This document shows positions 43,370 through 55,802 of a stretch of 64,000 bases of DNA, piece after piece. Location of the stretch: contig CM073891.1 in the NCBI GenBank assembly GCA_037176705.1, positions 53,694,571 through 53,758,570 of the forward strand, written 5' to 3'. Both the position numbers and the translations under genes were made by a program. How positions within the stretch are numbered: the stretch's first letter is position 1; every line of letters starts with the position of its first letter. This stretch comes from Molossus alvarezi (taxonomy: Eukaryota; Chordata; Mammalia; Chiroptera; Molossidae). The notes under the pieces were generated by a model. It was not told where the DNA came from and did no database searches. It saw only the letters and a list, made by a program, of their open reading frames with translations.

Positions 43370-43745
43370 GGATGTCCTAGGCCTTCACCATCACTCACCA
43401 CTCACTTACTGACTTACCTACAGCAACTTTCAGTCCTAGAAGCTCCATTCTTGGTAAGTCCTACACAGGTGTGCCATTTTTATCTTTAATAATGTATTTT
43501 TATTGTACCTATTCTATGTTTAGATACACAAATATTTACTACTGTATAATAATTGCCTATAGAATTCAATAGAGTAATATGCTGCATTGGTTTGTAGCCT
43601 AGGAGCAATAGGGTATACCAGATAACCCAAGTGTGTAGTAGGCTGTACCATCTAGGTGTGTGTAAGTGTACAGCAGAATGCTTGCACAATGACAAAATCT
43701 AAAATTTCTCAGAATGCATCCCTGCCATTAAGCAAGGCATGGCTA
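43370..43745. mobile_element. Tigger-like DNA transposon, other end
   Basis: Contains ggatgtcctaggccttcacc, cactcaccactcacttactg, tagatacacaaatatttact, gtttgtagcctaggagcaat and gtgtgtagtaggctgtacca, ending in a terminus gccattaagcaaggcatggc followed by TA. These are landmarks of the same element whose other terminus lies at 40335. The 69-codon minus frame at 43486-43695 is a chance frame. Confidence 0.75.
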
Positions 43746-44544
43746 TAATTTATTACTGAACTAGTTGTTAATGTTCTAAAGTAACAATGAATTGTGACAT
43801 AGTATTTATTACATTTTTTATTGGAGTAACAAACATGGTTGCAGAGAGAAGTATTTTTTTCATTGTTTTTTTGTTTTGTTTTGTTTTTAGCAAATGATAG
43901 GATACAAGATATAGAGGGAATCTTAGAAGGCAAATAACTCAACCTTCTCTCGAGTGAGGTTGCCTTCTTTATAGTAACTCTGGCAGCCATTGTCTGAACT
44001 GTTGCTGTGAAATAAAGAATACCATTTCCCAGGAAAGCTCATCTCTATATGAAATTCTACCATTTTCATGAATGCATTTCTATATTGAGCTAAAGTATGT
44101 CTGAAATAATACTTTTTTCTGGATGTTTTACTTGGAGTTAAGCAGAATAAGTTGAGTTCCTCATTATATTAGTTGAAAATAAATTTTCTCACTAAGTTCT
44201 CAGAATATTTACATATAATACTGTCATCTTCAAAAGTTCTTATTATGACATAATGAATAGAACTTTTGTCATATGAAATCAACTGAATATAACATTGGAG
44301 ATTTTCCATTTAAATACAAGATAAAATGTGCTGTTGTTTTCATAATGTTGAACATTATAAATAAAATTTAAATTCTATTTCATGTGACTGCATATAATTG
44401 CCATAATTCATCTTTGTTTTTTATTTAAATGAATTTTATTGTGTGTATGTTATTTATCAATAATGTTAATAAGTACACATCTAAACATTTACATAAATAC
44501 CTATATCTGTGGTTATAATCCCTTTCCCATTCCATTTTTTGTGT
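43746..44544. other. Single-copy DNA, no feature
   Basis: AT-rich DNA; nothing recognised. Confidence 0.5.
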
Positions 44545-44545
44545 T

Positions 44546-44795
44546 CAATCCTCCTCACCTGAGGATATTTTTTCCATTTTATCTTCAGATAGAATGGGCT
44601 GGATGGAGGGAGGAAGAGAGAGAGAAAGAGAAACATCGATGTGCAAGAGACACGTGGATTGGTTGCCTCCTGCATGATCCAGACCAAGGCTGGGGACGAA
44701 CCACAACTGAGGTATGTGCCCTTAGCCAGAATTGAACCCGTGACTCTTTGGTCCACAGACCGACGCTTTTACCACTGAGCCAAACTGGATAGGGC
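44546..44795 (-). mobile_element. Ves SINE (long-tailed), first of a pair
   Basis: caatcctcctcacctgagga at one end and gagccaaactggatagggc at the other. It abuts a second Ves in the same orientation at 44797, separated only by that copy's T-rich tail. Confidence 0.9.
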
Positions 44796-44796
44796 T

Positions 44797-45014
44797 TTTT
44801 TTTTTTTTTAATGTTTTTATTGAATTTTTTGAGAGAAAGGAAGGTAGAGAGATGGAAACATTAATGTGAGAGAGAAACATTGATCAACTGCCTCCTGCGT
44901 GCTTCCTACTGGGGATCAAGCCTGCAACCCAGGCATGTACCCTGGCTGGGAATAGGACCAGGACCTCTCAGTTCATGGGATGACGCTCAATCCACTGAGC
45001 CACGCCAGCTGGGC
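44797..45014 (-). mobile_element. Ves SINE (short-tailed), second of a pair
   Basis: T12 tail, then tgtttttattgaattttttg and gcatgtaccctggctgggaa, ending gccacgccagctggg. A different Ves type from its neighbour, so the pair arose by two insertions, the second using the end of the first or vice versa. 45015-45438 is single-copy. Confidence 0.9.
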
Positions 45015-45454
45015 TCCCCATTTTATTGTTTTATTTGTTTTCTTTCTTTGTTTTCATAGCTAGCTATAGGAACATCTAAAACAAAACAATTTCTCATCAA
45101 TATTATTAATGTTCGGTGATATACAGGGCAAGGGAAAAGAAAGATTAAGATAATAAAATAGATAAGGTTGAAATACATCAACATCCTAAAAGGTAGAAAC
45201 AATATTTATTCTCAAGTATTTGTTGAATAGTTAAAAATATTAAATATGAATTAGCATAGAAGTGAAGTGTCAGTAATTTTTAAAGGAGAAATAAAGCAAT
45301 AACAACATTTAACTTTTTAAATTAAGAGGAAAGATTAACCACGGTCAAATAAATAAGAATATTTTAAAACTCCCCATAACTACTGGGTAAAACAAGAATA
45401 AAAACTAGTATTTTGAATGTTTTAGAATTCTACATGTCAAAAAATGCAAATGCT

Positions 45455-45668
45455 GCCCTGCTGGTGTGGCTCAGTGGTTGAGCATCAACCCATGCACCAA
45501 GAGGTCACCGATTCAATTCCCGGTCAGGGCACAAGCCCAGGTTATAGGCCAAATCCCCAGAGGGGGCAGGAAGCAGTCAATCGATGTTTTCTGTCATCGA
45601 TGTTCTATCTCTCTATCTTCTCCCTTCCTCTCACTCTAAAAATCAATATAGTTTAAAAAAAGATATTA
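45455..45668 (+). mobile_element. Ves SINE (short-tailed) with target duplication
   Basis: gccctgctggtgtggctcag to aaaatcaatatagtttaaaa. Perfect 16-bp duplication aaaaaatgcaaatgct at 45439-45454 and 45669-45684. The central segment (ccccagagggggcaggaagc) has lost a few bases compared with the other copies. Confidence 0.94.
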
Positions 45669-46139
45669 AAAAAATGCAAATGCTTGCAAAGCTCTTATCA
45701 GAAGAAACTTTAAATGATTTACCATTTAGCCTTAATTTATCATTAATAAAAAAATAATGAAATATTAGTAAAAATATTAGTAAAAAAATTAAAAATAGGA
45801 AAGCATGTTGGCAGAATAATAAAACAAAAAGCAGAAGGAAATGAATTATAAAATGTAAAAATAATAAATTGGTAAATAAATTTCAGATTTGGCTTTATTA
45901 TAAGGGGTGGGGGTACCATAGCACAGAATTAACATTTCTGAGTCGTTGCTACATAAAGGGTGTTGTGCCAAATACTATACGCATGGCATGCACAGCAACA
46001 TTATAATTTTAATTTATCTTTATTTTCTGCAACTCAGTATACTTCTGGCACTTGCATTTCTGATTCAGAAATTTAATCTTGTCTTTTCAGTATAAATATA
46101 GTTTAATTTTGCTGGAGTTTAAGCATCAAGATGCCCAGG

Positions 46140-46200
46140 TTTTTATTTTGTGTCAGTACATGGCACAGAACAGATACTGAATACATAATCATTGTATGAA
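46140..46200 (+). mobile_element. Possible L2/MIR 3' end
   Basis: gtacatggcacagaacagat followed by actgaatacataatcattgtatg resembles the CORE/L2 3' end. Short and weak. Confidence 0.4.
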
Positions 46201-46569
46201 TTAGGTTGAAAATTCAGAAAAATTTCAGTCCCCGCCTCACTGCCAGAAAGATGTTGTTCATGTTCCCATGTTTATCTGCCTCAGTTTTATGCTGGCGTAT
46301 CATGCAATGTAATTTCTCTCAACTATTTCTCTGGTTCTCTGAGCCTGGTTTTGTAATCTACAATGAAAGCATATTGTCTCATCTTGGGAGGATGTCCCAC
46401 CCTGTACTTTAGGCTGTCAATTTGCTCTGTATCAATTTTAGACCTCTTGCAGAGTTGGGGTTTTTCTCTTTCTGCTAGTTTATATTTTCTTCTTGGGAAA
46501 GAGGTAACATATTCAGTTTCCCCAAACCACACTTGGCACAGAGGAATTCAAGGGGCTTCAGGCGGGCCC

Positions 46570-46690
46570 ATCTCCTAGAGAAGTAGCACAGTGGTGAAGA
46601 CTGTAGACTTCTGACCTGACTTCCTGGTTAGAAGCAGCTGGACTGGATGTATCCAAAGCTGCCTTCTGCTTCAAAATCCTAGGAGTCTAT
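46570..46690 (+). mobile_element. Possible MIR fragment
   Basis: gtagcacagtggtgaagact followed by gtagacttctgacctgactt and cctggttagaa resembles the MIR 5' part (agtggttaagagc...ctgggttcgaa). Diverged. Other parts of 45685-47750 show nothing I can assign. Confidence 0.45.
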
Positions 46691-47753
46691 AGAAGTTAAC
46701 CACATTTATTTGTTTTCTATGGTATGGCATAATATTTTAAAATATTACCATACTGTTTCTTTTCCTTTTGATACCTTTTGACTAGTATTTAGTTATTTTT
46801 TTCTACCATATATAAAACTTGGATATATGGAGAGAAATAAGACAAATGGAGTAAGATAATTTCAAATAATTCATTACTTTACTAATTGTATTTGCAGAGA
46901 AAAAATTGATATAAAACAAGTTGTTATATTTTAAAGAGAATTTAGGAAATACTATATTTCATATCTCGGGGTTTGAAAAATGGCCTGAGAAAATTGTACT
47001 ATGTGAAGTAAACTACTACAGAGTAAGCCTGAGAGGATCCACTCCTGGGAAAGGACATTCTCACGATCTTCATTGTTGCATATTTAAGGGGCCCCGTTTG
47101 TCAAATGTATTCTAGCAGGGGCAAAACTTCACCTTCAAAAACCCTGATAGTCTATTAAATTTATACTTGAGATGATCATAATGAAAATGCAATTTTTCTT
47201 GCAAGAGTTTATTTTCTGAACACATAATTCTTGGCACCTCATAGTGAAATAAAATACTTAAAGTTTGTACTAGTTTCTGGGGGAAAATGGTGACATTGGA
47301 GACTAGTAATCATACACTTTTCCTAACACAGATTATTTTAAAACTCTTTTGGAAAGTGACAGGTTTTAAATTATAACATGATTTTGTATTTGTTGCTACC
47401 TTGGTACACCCTATGTGAAGTTTGTAACACACCTTTTATTTTAATTAACATAGTGATTATCCTTCTAATAGCAAACCAGATTTCCTGCTGAGGTATTTGG
47501 TTTACCCTGGCTTTCGAAAGTTTGTGATACCATCATGGTATATTTCATTACAGTCATTCTTCAGTCAGCACACTGCTCATTTTCTGAAATTAAAGCTTTC
47601 TTAAGACAAATGTGAAGGCTCTGTCTCCTCTCTCTGCTCGCTTTCTCTCTCTCCACCACCAAATGCTGCATTAGTTTAATGCTAAATATGTGTCTGCATA
47701 ATGACCTTTAATCAGTAAAAAAAAAGTCTATATATTTGGATACTTTAAAGTCA

Positions 47754-47754
47754 C

Positions 47755-47821
<67 letters not shown>

Positions 47822-47831
47822 AAAAAAAAAG
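47754..47831. repeat. (GAAA)n microsatellite
   Basis: About 17 uninterrupted gaaa units followed by an A10 run. No interruption, so likely highly polymorphic. Confidence 0.98.
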
Positions 47832-50064
47832 ACTTCTCCCAATTAGCTGCCTGCAATTGCTAACTCAAATTAAGTTAATAATATTTTAACATAGTGAAAA
47901 CTTTTTTTCGTAAAGTGAATATTTATTTTACGGTTATTTTTTCATCTCCCTATGCCATGATGAAAATTGTACACTTTAAAATATACTCTCATTTTGCATC
48001 AGCAGTAACAGTACAGCTTTACAATTAAAGATACTTTTTCTACTCAATAAAAAATACTTTCAATGTTTAGATGCATACTAAACATTTTAACATTTTTTCT
48101 TGAGTTCCTCTTGACATGCCATTTCTATGCTGATTTGGTCCATTACATTCTTGTGGGCTGATTAATACTGTGTAATTCTATGTGGATTCCTCTAGTGCAT
48201 AGGCATTTAGCACTGGAAGCGCACCAGATCCAAGTATGTGTTCTTTGGTTTTATGACTTGTGAGTAATAAATAGCTCACTGGATTCTAATATGCAAACAT
48301 GAAAAACAAAGAATGGAAAATACTAATATCAGTTTTAACTGATGAAATATTTGGACATGTGAACCCTTAGCTTATTTCTAGTCATTTGCAGAACCTATTA
48401 CTTTGTCCATTTGTGAAAAACAATATGTTGGAAAACTTTTCTTATTTTACTGAATAGTTTAATTTTTAACAGTCAGTGTGTGTTTCATGTTAATTGAACT
48501 CTTTAGTAGCTGGTTTATTTAGCAAGTTATCAAATAGCTGTAGAAACTGGTAATTCGGTAGTCAACCAAAAAAATCTCCATAAGTGATCTTACTGTTTTC
48601 TATAGTCAGAAGATGACAGTTGAATACTGTCATCTTAAATAGGAGTAAAATTACCTGGAAATATAGTTTTAAAATAACATTTATATAGATGTCTAACCAT
48701 TTAGTAACATACATTATCACTTGATAAAATATTTTCTTTTAAACTGAAGAAACGTAAGGTATAGAATATTGTAACTTTTTCTAGAAGGGTTTCATGAATA
48801 ATAACAATTAGCATTTATAAATCATGGATGTGTTTCATCTATTTCCTCATCTAAAGAGAATAAAAGAGCAAGATTTGTTTACTTTTAATTTCTGTCCTCT
48901 CCATGAAGATTATTTGTTCTTTTTTTTTGGCTCTGTAGTAAGTAATCATTTTAGAAGAATTTCCAAATGCTTCAAGTGTTAGGAATTGTGTTCAGTAACG
49001 TAAAGCCCTCCAAAATTGACCATCATTTTCCAATCATTTACTGAATGGACCATTATGAGTTCCTAGCCAGTCTACAGGAAAGATGCTAAGTATGAAGCAG
49101 AGACACTGAGGTCAAAAGGTAGGTGACAGAAAAAATAAGTAAGGCTACAAAAGAGTCCCTGTCAAGGAGAATGTGTGCAGATGTACACCTCTTAGGAAAC
49201 CATGGCTTGATCTGATTCCATCTTTCATTCAGGAATGGCATGAAGGAAATCTTACTAATCTCAAGAAATACCCAACTGTAGGTCCACATTTTATGAAACC
49301 CTGGCATCACTCGGTGTATTGAATATCTCAGTAATGTGCTCTGGTTATTTCTTCTCTTTAGGCCAAATGTATAAACTGCCCTTTGTTTCTACACAGTCAC
49401 TTCACTGTTTGGAGTTTCTGGTAACACTGAAGTTCATTCCCTCGCAGTAACTGATACAGCAGACACACAAACCGTTTTCTACTGTGGATCAAACGTATAG
49501 TAAGTCAAAGGATAAATGTGACTGACTAGGGTTTAAAAATGTAAAATTCACTCTCCCTTACCACCCGCTTTCCAATTTCCTCTCACTGCAGACTTTGAAG
49601 GGCCACTTGTAGACCACTTTTTCTCTTTTATTCCTCTCAGAAGAACTTAACTTCTTTCCTTGATTGAAAGGGAAGTATGGCTTTTGCAGATTTTTCTTAT
49701 AGAAAAATAAATTCTAAAATAAAATAGAAAAGAAAAAAAATTCTCCAGCACCAACAAAGTTGGAATATAGCTGTTTAGCAATACATTACTAATTGAAAAT
49801 TCATTTTTAATAGAAATATCGATAAACATAACAGTATTTTAATGTACTACACTGTTGAATATCTAAATTCAGAGCTCTGCTTTTCCACTGCTGGCTTTTC
49901 TCAGGTTAACTATGGGACCACCACTTGGCCAAAGCAAACATCCTTCACTGCCTTCCTTAGAAATGATATACAGGCAATAATGATTACTCTGCTTACCATT
50001 CAAGATCACTGTGAGAAGCAGATGAGAAAATAATACATATGCTTTCAGAATATTTGTGCTATTT
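47832..50064. other. Single-copy DNA, no feature
   Basis: About 2.2 kb of AT-rich sequence. The 60-74 codon frames have no domain. A weak MIR-like phrase lies at about 48795-48850. Confidence 0.5.
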
Positions 50065-50078
50065 AAACATATATTGTT

Positions 50079-50349
50079 GCCCTGGCCAGCTTTGCTCAGC
50101 GGTTAGAGCATTGGCCTGCGGTCCAGAGAGACCTGGGTTTGGTTCCCGCTAAAGGCACGTACCTTGGTTGCAGTTTGTCCCCGGCACTGGTTGGGTCATG
50201 CGAGTGGCAGCCACTTGATGTGTCCCTTTCACATCGATGTTTCTCTCTCTCTCTCTGTCTCTCTCTGTCTCTCTCTCTCTCTCTCTCCCTCCTGCTCTAT
50301 CTGAACAAAATATAGAAAAATGTCCTCGGATGAGGATAAAAAAATAAAT
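50079..50349 (+). mobile_element. Ves SINE (long-tailed) with target duplication
   Basis: gccctggccagctttgctca to gtcctcggatgaggataaaa, with a long (tc)n tract. Perfect 14-bp duplication aaacatatattgtt at 50065-50078 and 50350-50363. Confidence 0.95.
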
Positions 50350-50869
50350 AAACATATATTGTTTTTCAGATTGTAAATTTTTCTAACTTTATTATTTAAT
50401 CAAAGATATACTGATATAGCCTTCAATCATTTATAAATTACTCAATGAACATTAATTGCCTCGTGAAAAATTTAAATATGTGTTTTCACTGATATAGTAT
50501 TTTCAAAATGGAAGTAAAAAATTGAACTATTATTTTATTTTTTTAAGATTCTGAGAAAAGAACAAGGAAGAGGAGAAACATACTACAGTATTAGATTGTT
50601 CTAATGAAAAATATAAGTGGTAGGGAAGTTTCATTGAACTCATTCTGAAAATGGGCTGTAACAACAACAACAACAAAAAGCACAGGAAAAGAACAAATGA
50701 TAATATGGAGCGGAGGCCTCAAGCAGGAGTTGAATAGCTAAGAAGAGTTAAAGGACCTAGTACTTTTGCTGAAATTTACTAACTTTGAACAATATGTATA
50801 TTGTACTATCCTGGCACCTCTTTTATGTCCCTGAAGTAGCCATCTAATGTTTACTAATTCACCCAAATA

Positions 50870-50970
50870 TAAGGCAATATGTATAGTGGTTAAGAACACA
50901 AGCTTCAGTGCAAGGTGATCAACGCTTAAATCTTAAAGCTCTAGTAGCTTTGTGACCTTAGAACTACATA
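50870..50970 (+). mobile_element. MIR SINE (sense)
   Basis: atgtatagtggttaagaaca followed by caagcttcagtg, then agctctagtagctttgtgac and cttagaac. This matches the MIR 5' and core region in order. Confidence 0.75.
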
Positions 50971-51104
50971 TTTTTTTTTATAGTCTCTCAGTGAAAAACA
51001 CCACACATTAATTGACAATAAAATACATGATTGTACTCAGGAGCATCCCAGAAAATTTAAGGCACAAATAAAAATAACAATAGTAAAGGAAACGTACAGA
51101 GAGA

Positions 51105-51312
51105 GATCAGCTTTGCCTGGCACTGTCCTAAACTTGTTACATGCTACATTTAATTACCATCTCAACCCAAGTTCTATAATGATCTCCACTCTGCATATAA
51201 GAAAACTGAGGCATCCTGAGCTAAGCTAATTCACCCCAGGGCATACAGCTAGAAAATGGGTTGAGCTGAGGCTTGAACTAGATAATGTCTCCAGAGCTAG
51301 TGGTGCCTCTAA
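51105..51312 (-). mobile_element. MIR SINE (antisense), nearly complete
   Basis: The plus strand shows cctggcactgtcctaaactt, agaaaactgaggcatcctga, ggcatacagctagaaaatgg and gaggcttgaactagataatg in antisense MIR order across about 200 bp. Together with the sense MIR at 50870 it forms an inverted pair about 130 bp apart. Confidence 0.85.
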
Positions 51313-53530
51313 AATTACCATACAGATAATATAACTACTTATACCTTGGTGATTCAAAAGCACTTAAATGTTGACAAAGATATTCAGATAGTCTAATATA
51401 CTGGATAAACAAAATTTTATTGCACATATTTTTAATGTATCATTAAATTTTCTAATAAATTTTAAACCTTGAGCTACTTTGAACCCTGCACAATAAATTG
51501 AATTAGTAGATTTGCCACAAGATGGCAAACTTTGCTAAGAAGTGCTCATACTTGATACTTGTCAGGTGCAAGGACATACCATTAGGTACTTTACAGTAGA
51601 GACAGAAAAAGAAAAAAAAAAGATAAGTAGCCTTTTGTGAGTATTTTACATAAACAAAGATATTCAAACTTCATTTAGCCGTACTTATTCTTAAACATGC
51701 AAAATTATTATTTAGCTCAGGCGTTCAAGGTTTCGTCTTTTGTTTCCCTTTATTAAAAGCATTGTATCATGTTTTATATATGTAATATTTTGCTCTTCAA
51801 GATTAAAGCTTTGGTCTGACTTCATGATCCTTTCTCATGAAATATTTTGATTATATAGAGATTATATATCCCCTGGGAAAAATGCTCTCTCAGTGCATCT
51901 ATCCATATGGGTGCTTTAGATGGAAGTAAACATTTGCATTTGGACTGTTCTGTGGCCTGTCAACATCACTATGGCCCATCAACGCTGTCAGGGCATTTGC
52001 AGGAGACTAAACACTGGGCAAAAGCCTTGATAAGATAGACAGACTAACTCTGAACCTCTGAAAACAGTCATTTATGGGCAGATTTTGAGGGTTGAAAGTT
52101 GGACCTGCTTTACATTTCTAAGTACGACAATATTAAAAAGTGAAATGAAAATACTATGAGACATATTATAAGATGCACCTTCATTTTGTCAAAATATAGC
52201 CTATTTTTCTAATTACAGTTCTAGCAGAATTCCAAGGCACTGCTTGCACTTGAAAAAGTTGGGTAAGATTAAGGAAGATTTTCATATTTAAGTAACGACT
52301 TCCCATGAGTGATAGGCTCGGCTCAGAGAGCTGTCAGTTCTCTTTAAACCGTGTAGCACAATTCCCAGACAGCTTTAGGACAGTCCCTCTACGAGTGGCG
52401 AGGTCGATGAAAAGTCATGTGTGGCTCCAACTTTCTCACCCCAGAATCTTAGAGACTGAATCTGTGGAAGTCACTGCTCTGGCCAGCTCTGGAGTGGAAA
52501 ATGGATTTGAGAGATAAAAACCTAAATCTCTCGTGTATGAAAGCAAGGAACTAAATTCAGGACTACTGTGTTGGCTGAGTGAGGAGGAGTGCTCAGACCA
52601 AGCTCTGCACTCCACTGTCTTAGTGCTGAGGTCTAAACCTTAAGACACCGCCCCCATTTTCTCACCCCTTAGGAAGGAAAAGGAAATTTTAAGATGCAAA
52701 GCGTTTTTATGTAAACTTTTCATCTGTTTGCTTATATAAAGGAGAATTGAGTTGGGTCTTTCTCATTGTCCTTTTTGTCCTATGGTCTAATCGAGCCTTC
52801 CTTACACTCTGTTCTGTTAAAAATTAATGCATCAAAACGTCTGCCAGAATTCATAGACTGGAACCAGGGTTCTATTGCTGGTGTATCTGTATTCAACGCA
52901 TGCCTTAGGCCGCACAGTGGCCACCCAGATTGGAGATCTACTGCTCTGATAGTTGTTAAAATAGGAGGAAGTCAAGATTTCACTGATTCAGAGTTTTTAC
53001 GTAACTTGTGAAGTAAGAAATAAAATCAAATTTTTGAAAATTTCTGATAGTACAACTATTAAGAGTGTGTCTGGATGAAAATTCAGGCCCACCTGTTCAG
53101 GGGCCCCTTCCATGATCCCTGTAGTAAAAACTTCCCCAAATACTCAGTGGCATGTGTCTGCCTCTTGCCATTTTAGCACACTACAGGATTAATAGAAAAA
53201 GATGAAAAAAAGGGCATCCCACTAAGAATGACTTGTGAGACGTATCTATTCCGTAAAACAGAAATCTGACTAAACTCCATTTTGTTTCAGAAGTTATATT
53301 CAGTATTCATTGCTTCTTTTATAGTTATTAGTAAGGAGATTGGTTTTTATGAAATACCTTACCAATATAGAAGTGTAGTAACAAATTTATATTAAAAAAT
53401 TAGAAAGTACAAATTTAAGATGGCAGTATCAGTAATAGAGGCCTCTTTCTGTAAGTCAAGAAAGGATTTTAATCCATGATCTGTTTTCTAATTCCCTGGT
53501 GAGCACCATTATGCCCAATGCCGCAGAACT
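51313..53530. other. Single-copy DNA, slightly GC-richer patch
   Basis: 52300-53000 has a few CpGs and two short plus-strand frames (70 codons at 52305, 81 codons at 52766). Neither has a domain, signal peptide or exon-like boundaries I can defend. I regard the interval as non-coding. Confidence 0.5.
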
Positions 53531-53534
53531 ACTG

Positions 53535-54150
53535 TTACTGAGTAGATTAGATTTCTATTTCGGCTGTCACAGATTCCCACAAACTTGGCGATATGAGACA
53601 ATACGATATTTTTATTTCATAGTTCTTTTGGTCAGAAGTCCAGTGGGATTGGCTGGTTTGTCTGGTCTGAGTAGACAAACCAGACAGAGCTGCATTCTCT
53701 TCTGGAAGCTCTGGGGGAGATTCCATTTCCAGGGACATGCAGGTTGTTGACTAGCTTGATTTCCAAGTGTTGGTAGGACCAAGTTCCCTGTTTTATTACT
53801 GGCTGTCAGCTGAGGATTGCCCTTTAGTCCTAAAAACCTTTCTCCAGTCTTGCATAGTCTTGACAGCCCACAACCAGCAAGAATAAGTCAAATCCTCCTC
53901 AAGCCGCATCTTTCTTGACCTCTCTCTGCTGCTGGAACTCTCTCTGACTGACTGTCTGCCTTTTGCCTTCCACTTCTAAGAGCCCATGCAATTACACTGG
54001 TCCCACCCAGATACTCTCGCTACTTTAAAGTCAGCTGATTAGCAAGCAGCCTTATCTCCATCTGCAAAGTCCCCTTTGCCATGTGACATAGGCAGAGGTT
54101 CCAGGGATTAGGGCATGGACATCTTTGGGCGACCATTATTCTTCCTACCA
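53535..54150 (-). mobile_element. MaLR (MLT1-type) LTR, antisense
   Basis: The plus strand runs from tagatttctatttcggctgt, then agattcccacaaacttggcg, gttcttttggtcagaagtcc, tactttaaagtcagctgatt, ccctttgccatgtgacatag and ggacatctttgggcgaccat to cctaccaca. This is the antisense of a MaLR-type LTR in complete order. An 11-bp inverted repeat is present at 53653-53683. Confidence 0.82.
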
Positions 54151-54159
54151 CACTAAATC

Positions 54160-55270
54160 AAGTGCTATAGACTGTCTTTTGTCAGCAAATTATTCTAATC
54201 TCACCATGTTTTCTTTCCAGAGTCTTTGTTTTTTGTTTTGTTTTAATGCCTATGTCTATTGTTCTTGCATATACTTATTTAAAAATCTTAATTCAGAAAA
54301 ACCATTTTGGAATCACTTGCATTTATCTAAGAATTTCCTTGAATCATTTTATTTTTAGGTAACCTGGTGGGAGATTGAGACCTTCTCAAGATTGCTAGCA
54401 AAAGAATGACCCCTTTGTTCCTAAAGAAAGTGCAGTGTTGACACAGTAGAAGCACAATCAGAACACACTCCAAAGGCTCCTGGGCAACTGCCTTTGCCAT
54501 CACCGATGTCCACTCAACACCTTCAGATGTACAACAGGCACCAGTAGAACTTCTTTGAAACCAATGGCTTCAAATTCCTCTGGAAGAAGAATAGAATTTA
54601 TAACAAAATTTATTTAGCATTTGGTAAAAGTGTAATTCAGGAGGCTTTGGTGAATGGTTTAATATCAGGGAGAAGCAGGCTTTTATGAGAGAAGTAGGGA
54701 GTTCAGATTAAACCAAAACAAGCTGAACAATCAATAGTAATGCTGCTGCTGACAATAGTCACAAAAATAACATTAACAATAATAATAGTAAATAATTGCT
54801 AAAGAGTATAACGTTATTTGACATGTTAGGCAAAGTGCTCAGTCAAGAAGAGAACTGAGTGGGTGAGACACTGGGTTGGATTTGGAAGGAGAGTAGACTG
54901 AAGGGGGTGAGGTAAATTTTCTCAGCCCAAAGGCAGTTGACTAAATAGCTGTGTAAATAGACAACATGGGAGAAGATCAGTCATTCAAAACACTGAAGGT
55001 AGACTTTTTGAAAATAGTAATAGCTGCTTTGCACCCTTTTAAAATGTTAAGTGTTGGCATTGCAGTGTAAATGACTTGGGGAAAAAGAAACGGAGTAGTA
55101 CACACTGATTGGACAGATCATCTTTTTAAAACACTCTGCAGAGCAGCTGCTTTGTGAGCTGTTTCAAGGCAGACAACAAAGCACACAACCACACTATTTT
55201 CTTGGAGGTGGCACTATTGCTTTCAGTTTGGAAACCTAAGAACAAAGTGACACTTCCCAACAAATAAAGG
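54160..55270. other. Single-copy DNA, no feature
   Basis: Nothing recognised; the 77-codon frame at 54125-54358 lacks a domain. Confidence 0.5.
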
Positions 55271-55285
55271 CCACAAAGCAACTTT

Positions 55286-55504
55286 AAAATCTTTTTTTCT
55301 TTATTGATTTTTACAGAAAGAGGAAATGAAAGAGAGAGAAAGATAGAAACATCAATGAGAGAGAACATTGATTGGCCAGCCCCCCCACATGCTCCCCACT
55401 GGGGGTCAAGCCCACAATCTGGGCATGTGTCCTGGCCCAGAATCGAACCAGCGACCTCTTGATGCATGGGTCAGTGCTCAACCATGGAGCCACACCAGCC
55501 AGAC
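55286..55504 (-). mobile_element. Ves SINE (short-tailed) with target duplication
   Basis: ctttattgatttttacagaa to gccacaccagccaga. Flanking repeat caaagcaacttt / caaagctacttt (55274-55285, 55505-55516), one mismatch. It lies about 40 bp from the 3' end of the large L1. Confidence 0.9.
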
Positions 55505-55802
55505 CAAAGCTACTTTGTTATTACAAAAACTTTGTAGACAAAAAAATCTATATGGCTTTTAAAAAAAATTAATTTGTTTTTGTTACAGATGTTTCTTCTT
55601 TTTTCCACCATTGATACCCTCCTCCCCATCCCCCCCACCCCATCCCCAGCTTTGTTGTCTATGTCCATTGGTCATGCATACGTGCATGTAAGTTCTGTGC
55701 TTTATTTCTCCCTCCCCCCAAGCCCTGTGCTCCGAAGTTTTTCAGTCTGTACCCCACCTCTATGTCTCTGGGTCAATTTTGTTCATCAGTTTGTTTAGTT
55801 CA

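Noticed and set aside
47754..47831. CRISPR or satellite array
   Set aside because: A simple (GAAA)n microsatellite without spacers.
52305..53011. Possible exons of a host gene (70 and 81 codon frames)
   Set aside because: No conserved domain, no convincing splice sites, and no adjoining exons.
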